Source: Umbelopsis ramanniana AG (Eukaryota; Mucoromycota; Umbelopsidomycetes; Umbelopsidales; Umbelopsidaceae). Taken from it: 64,000 nucleotides of DNA. The stretch covers positions 1-64,000 of the forward strand of contig NW_026252163.1 in NCBI RefSeq assembly GCF_025399195.1, read 5' to 3'. Position numbers and translations under genes: made by a program. Positions 62,455 to 64,000 of this stretch are shown piece after piece; positions within the stretch are counted from its first letter, which is position 1; each line of letters starts with the position of its first letter. Under the pieces are notes generated by a model. That model searched no databases, was not told the DNA's origin, and saw only the letters and a program-made list of their open reading frames with translations.

Positions 62455-63550
62455 ATGTCACTTCCCTCGTTCAAAGATCTTCCTATCGATGCAAAGTATC
62501 CCGCTAAATCAGCTTGGGGTCTCTGGGGTGATGATGACAGTTTGGGAACAATGAACTTGTTAACCACTGAACGTGCCAAAGAAGCGTCCAAGTTGGTGCG
62601 CACTGGCAAGCTTTTCCCGATGAACTGGACTATGGAAAACAAGTATACCATGTTCAATCGTGGAGGGTTTGAACATGTTATCAAGGAGCTGATGCCAGAT
62701 TGTGCTTTCGATGATGTCTATAACAACTGGAACACGCAGTCCTCAAGTCAATGGGACGGCCTTGGACATGTGTGTAACAGACACACACCTGGAGTTTTCT
62801 ACAACAATACCACTGCAAAGGATGTCCGATCAGGAAATGAAAAGCTCGGAATCCACCATTTGGCAAGAAAAGGCATTGCTGGCCGTGCTGTTCTTCTTGA
62901 TTTTCGTCGATGGGCCGTGAAACACGGCGTTGAATACGACCCATTGACACGCTACGAGATCGACATCAAGGATCTGGACAAAGTCGCTGAGGAACAAGGT
63001 GTTACGTTTAAGGAAGGTGATATCCTTCTCATTCGTAGCGGCTTCACTGAAGCATACAACAATGCAAATGACGAACTTAAGGCAAGCCTTGCTGAAGTGG
63101 CCGCGGTATGTGGCGTCAAGCCATGCGATGAAAGTTTGGAGTGGATATGGAATCACCATTTCTCCACTGTTGCAGGTGATACCGTTGCTTTTGAAGCTTG
63201 GCCACCAACCAACGGATTGGATAACGCAATGCGTAAGTAAAACTAGTAGCATGGATGTCTTGAAAAAGTGAAGAACAACTAACTAAACCATTCATTTCAA
63301 CATGCAACAGATGCTATTCTTCTTGGAGGGTAAGCAATAATGTACTATATATTTGTTGTTATCGATTTAAAATGTCTAACAAAGTCTTACTGTTTGCAGA
63401 TGGGGTATGCCTATTGGTGAATTGTTCAATCTCGAACATTTGGCTGAGGAAGCGGCTAAAACTGGCGTCTATGAATTCTTCTTCACGTCCGCACCTTTGA
63501 ACAAGATGGGAGGTGTAGCCTCTCCTCCAAATGCAATTTGCATCATGTAA
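62455..63550 (+). CDS. Cyclase-family (kynurenine-formamidase-like) metal-dependent hydrolase
   Basis: Three exons (62455..63232, 63311..63329, 63400..63550) give 315 residues. The protein reads MSLPSFKDLPIDAKYPAKSA, WGDDDSLGTMNLLT, SSQWDGLGHVCNR, GIAGRAVLLDFRRWA, EGDILLIRSGFTEAY, VAGDTVAFEAWPP and GMPIGELFNLEHLAEE. This fits the cyclase family (PF04199-type), whose metal site in many members is HxGTHxDxPxH. Here QWDGLGH holds only part of it, as in fungal and some bacterial members. Members hydrolyse cyclic amides or formyl-kynurenine; the substrate is not clear. Exon 2 is 19 nt long and completes the junction HAILLG-GWGMPIG. I start at the ATG at 62455, which begins the family's N-terminal sequence; earlier in-frame codons look like leader. 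Confidence 0.85.
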
Positions 63551-64000
63551 TTATTTTCTGATATATAAAATATTCAGTATTCTTTCGCGGAACGTATCTT
63601 TTCACACGACCATCCTTGGTACATGTGAAAGAAATGATTGGGGTTTCACACCTTTTGCCAATATTCCATTTGAGTTCTCTTCTACCGATTGGGAACAGAA
63701 CACAATTTCCCCGCTTTATATGCTGACACATGTACGGGCAAATATTATGAAATATCAAAGGTTTATATAGGTTACAATTTAACAGATGTGAGCGCTTCTA
63801 TGTGAAAGGAAATAAAAAAAAAACCACATATGAGGCGTCAGAGGCGATGGTACAAATAAAGTGGTATGGAAACTTCTTGTTTTGTTGTTTAGCTGCTGGT
63901 GCATATCGGCCATTATCCTTGTTGGACGATGGGCAAAAAAAAATCTGATCGCTGAGCGGAGATCGAATTTATATCAGGGCTGTGACTTCTGGAAGCTGCG
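63551..64000. other. Intergenic right edge
   Basis: After the cyclase-family gene the window ends with 450 bp of AT-rich sequence. An AATAAA lies near 63,810-63,815. No gene or RNA is supported. Confidence 0.5.

Overview
This is a eukaryotic nuclear window from a filamentous or early-diverging fungus. Genes are dense and split by many short introns, mostly 50-100 nt with GTAAGT-like donors. There is no operon organisation. Base composition is moderately AT-rich. A GPI-anchored CotH-family cell-surface protein and the general gene content point to Mucoromycota (Mucorales or relatives). That placement is inference; no rDNA or other lineage marker is present.

Layout. 0-5.2 kb: 5' part of a ubiquitin gene (minus) divergent from an AMMECR1-domain gene, then a NECAP endocytic adaptor, a decayed fossil sequence, and DEAD-box helicase Dbp5. 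6-13 kb, minus strand: CotH surface protein, the microtubule bundler Ase1/PRC1, and an Eis-like acetyltransferase. 14-25 kb, plus strand: nucleoporin Nup88/Nup82 and the TBP-displacing ATPase Mot1/BTAF1. 26-36 kb: a bestrophin-like channel (plus), then phospholipase D, Utp5/WDR43 and a Rad57/XRCC3-type recombinase (all minus). 36-45 kb: SMG6/EST1 with a PIN nuclease (divergent from the recombinase), Rsa3 (minus) divergent from a LIM-domain-binding (LDB1/PtaB-type) cofactor, and a TLC-domain membrane protein. 45-50 kb: a methyltransferase with a predicted myristoylation site, a gene-poor block with one tRNA-Gln(UUG), and ribosomal protein eL36. 50-64 kb: Snf1/AMPK alpha, a bHLH-zipper factor, a coiled-coil protein of unknown function, a branched-chain aminotransferase, an MNN1-type mannosyltransferase and a cyclase-family enzyme.

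The genes serve general cell biology: ubiquitin and RNA metabolism, nuclear export (Dbp5 and Nup88 act at the same cytoplasmic face of the pore), ribosome biogenesis (Utp5, Rsa3, eL36), transcription, DNA repair, lipid signalling and energy sensing. I found no biosynthetic, defence or mobile cluster and no convincing undescribed system. The most unusual signals are in gene structure: micro-exons of 4, 12, 18, 19 and 20 nt, a 36-nt intron, two GC-AG introns, and three stop-free introns whose length is a multiple of three. Exon boundaries were derived by hand from splice consensus, reading phase and protein-family continuity. All multi-exon models close in phase.
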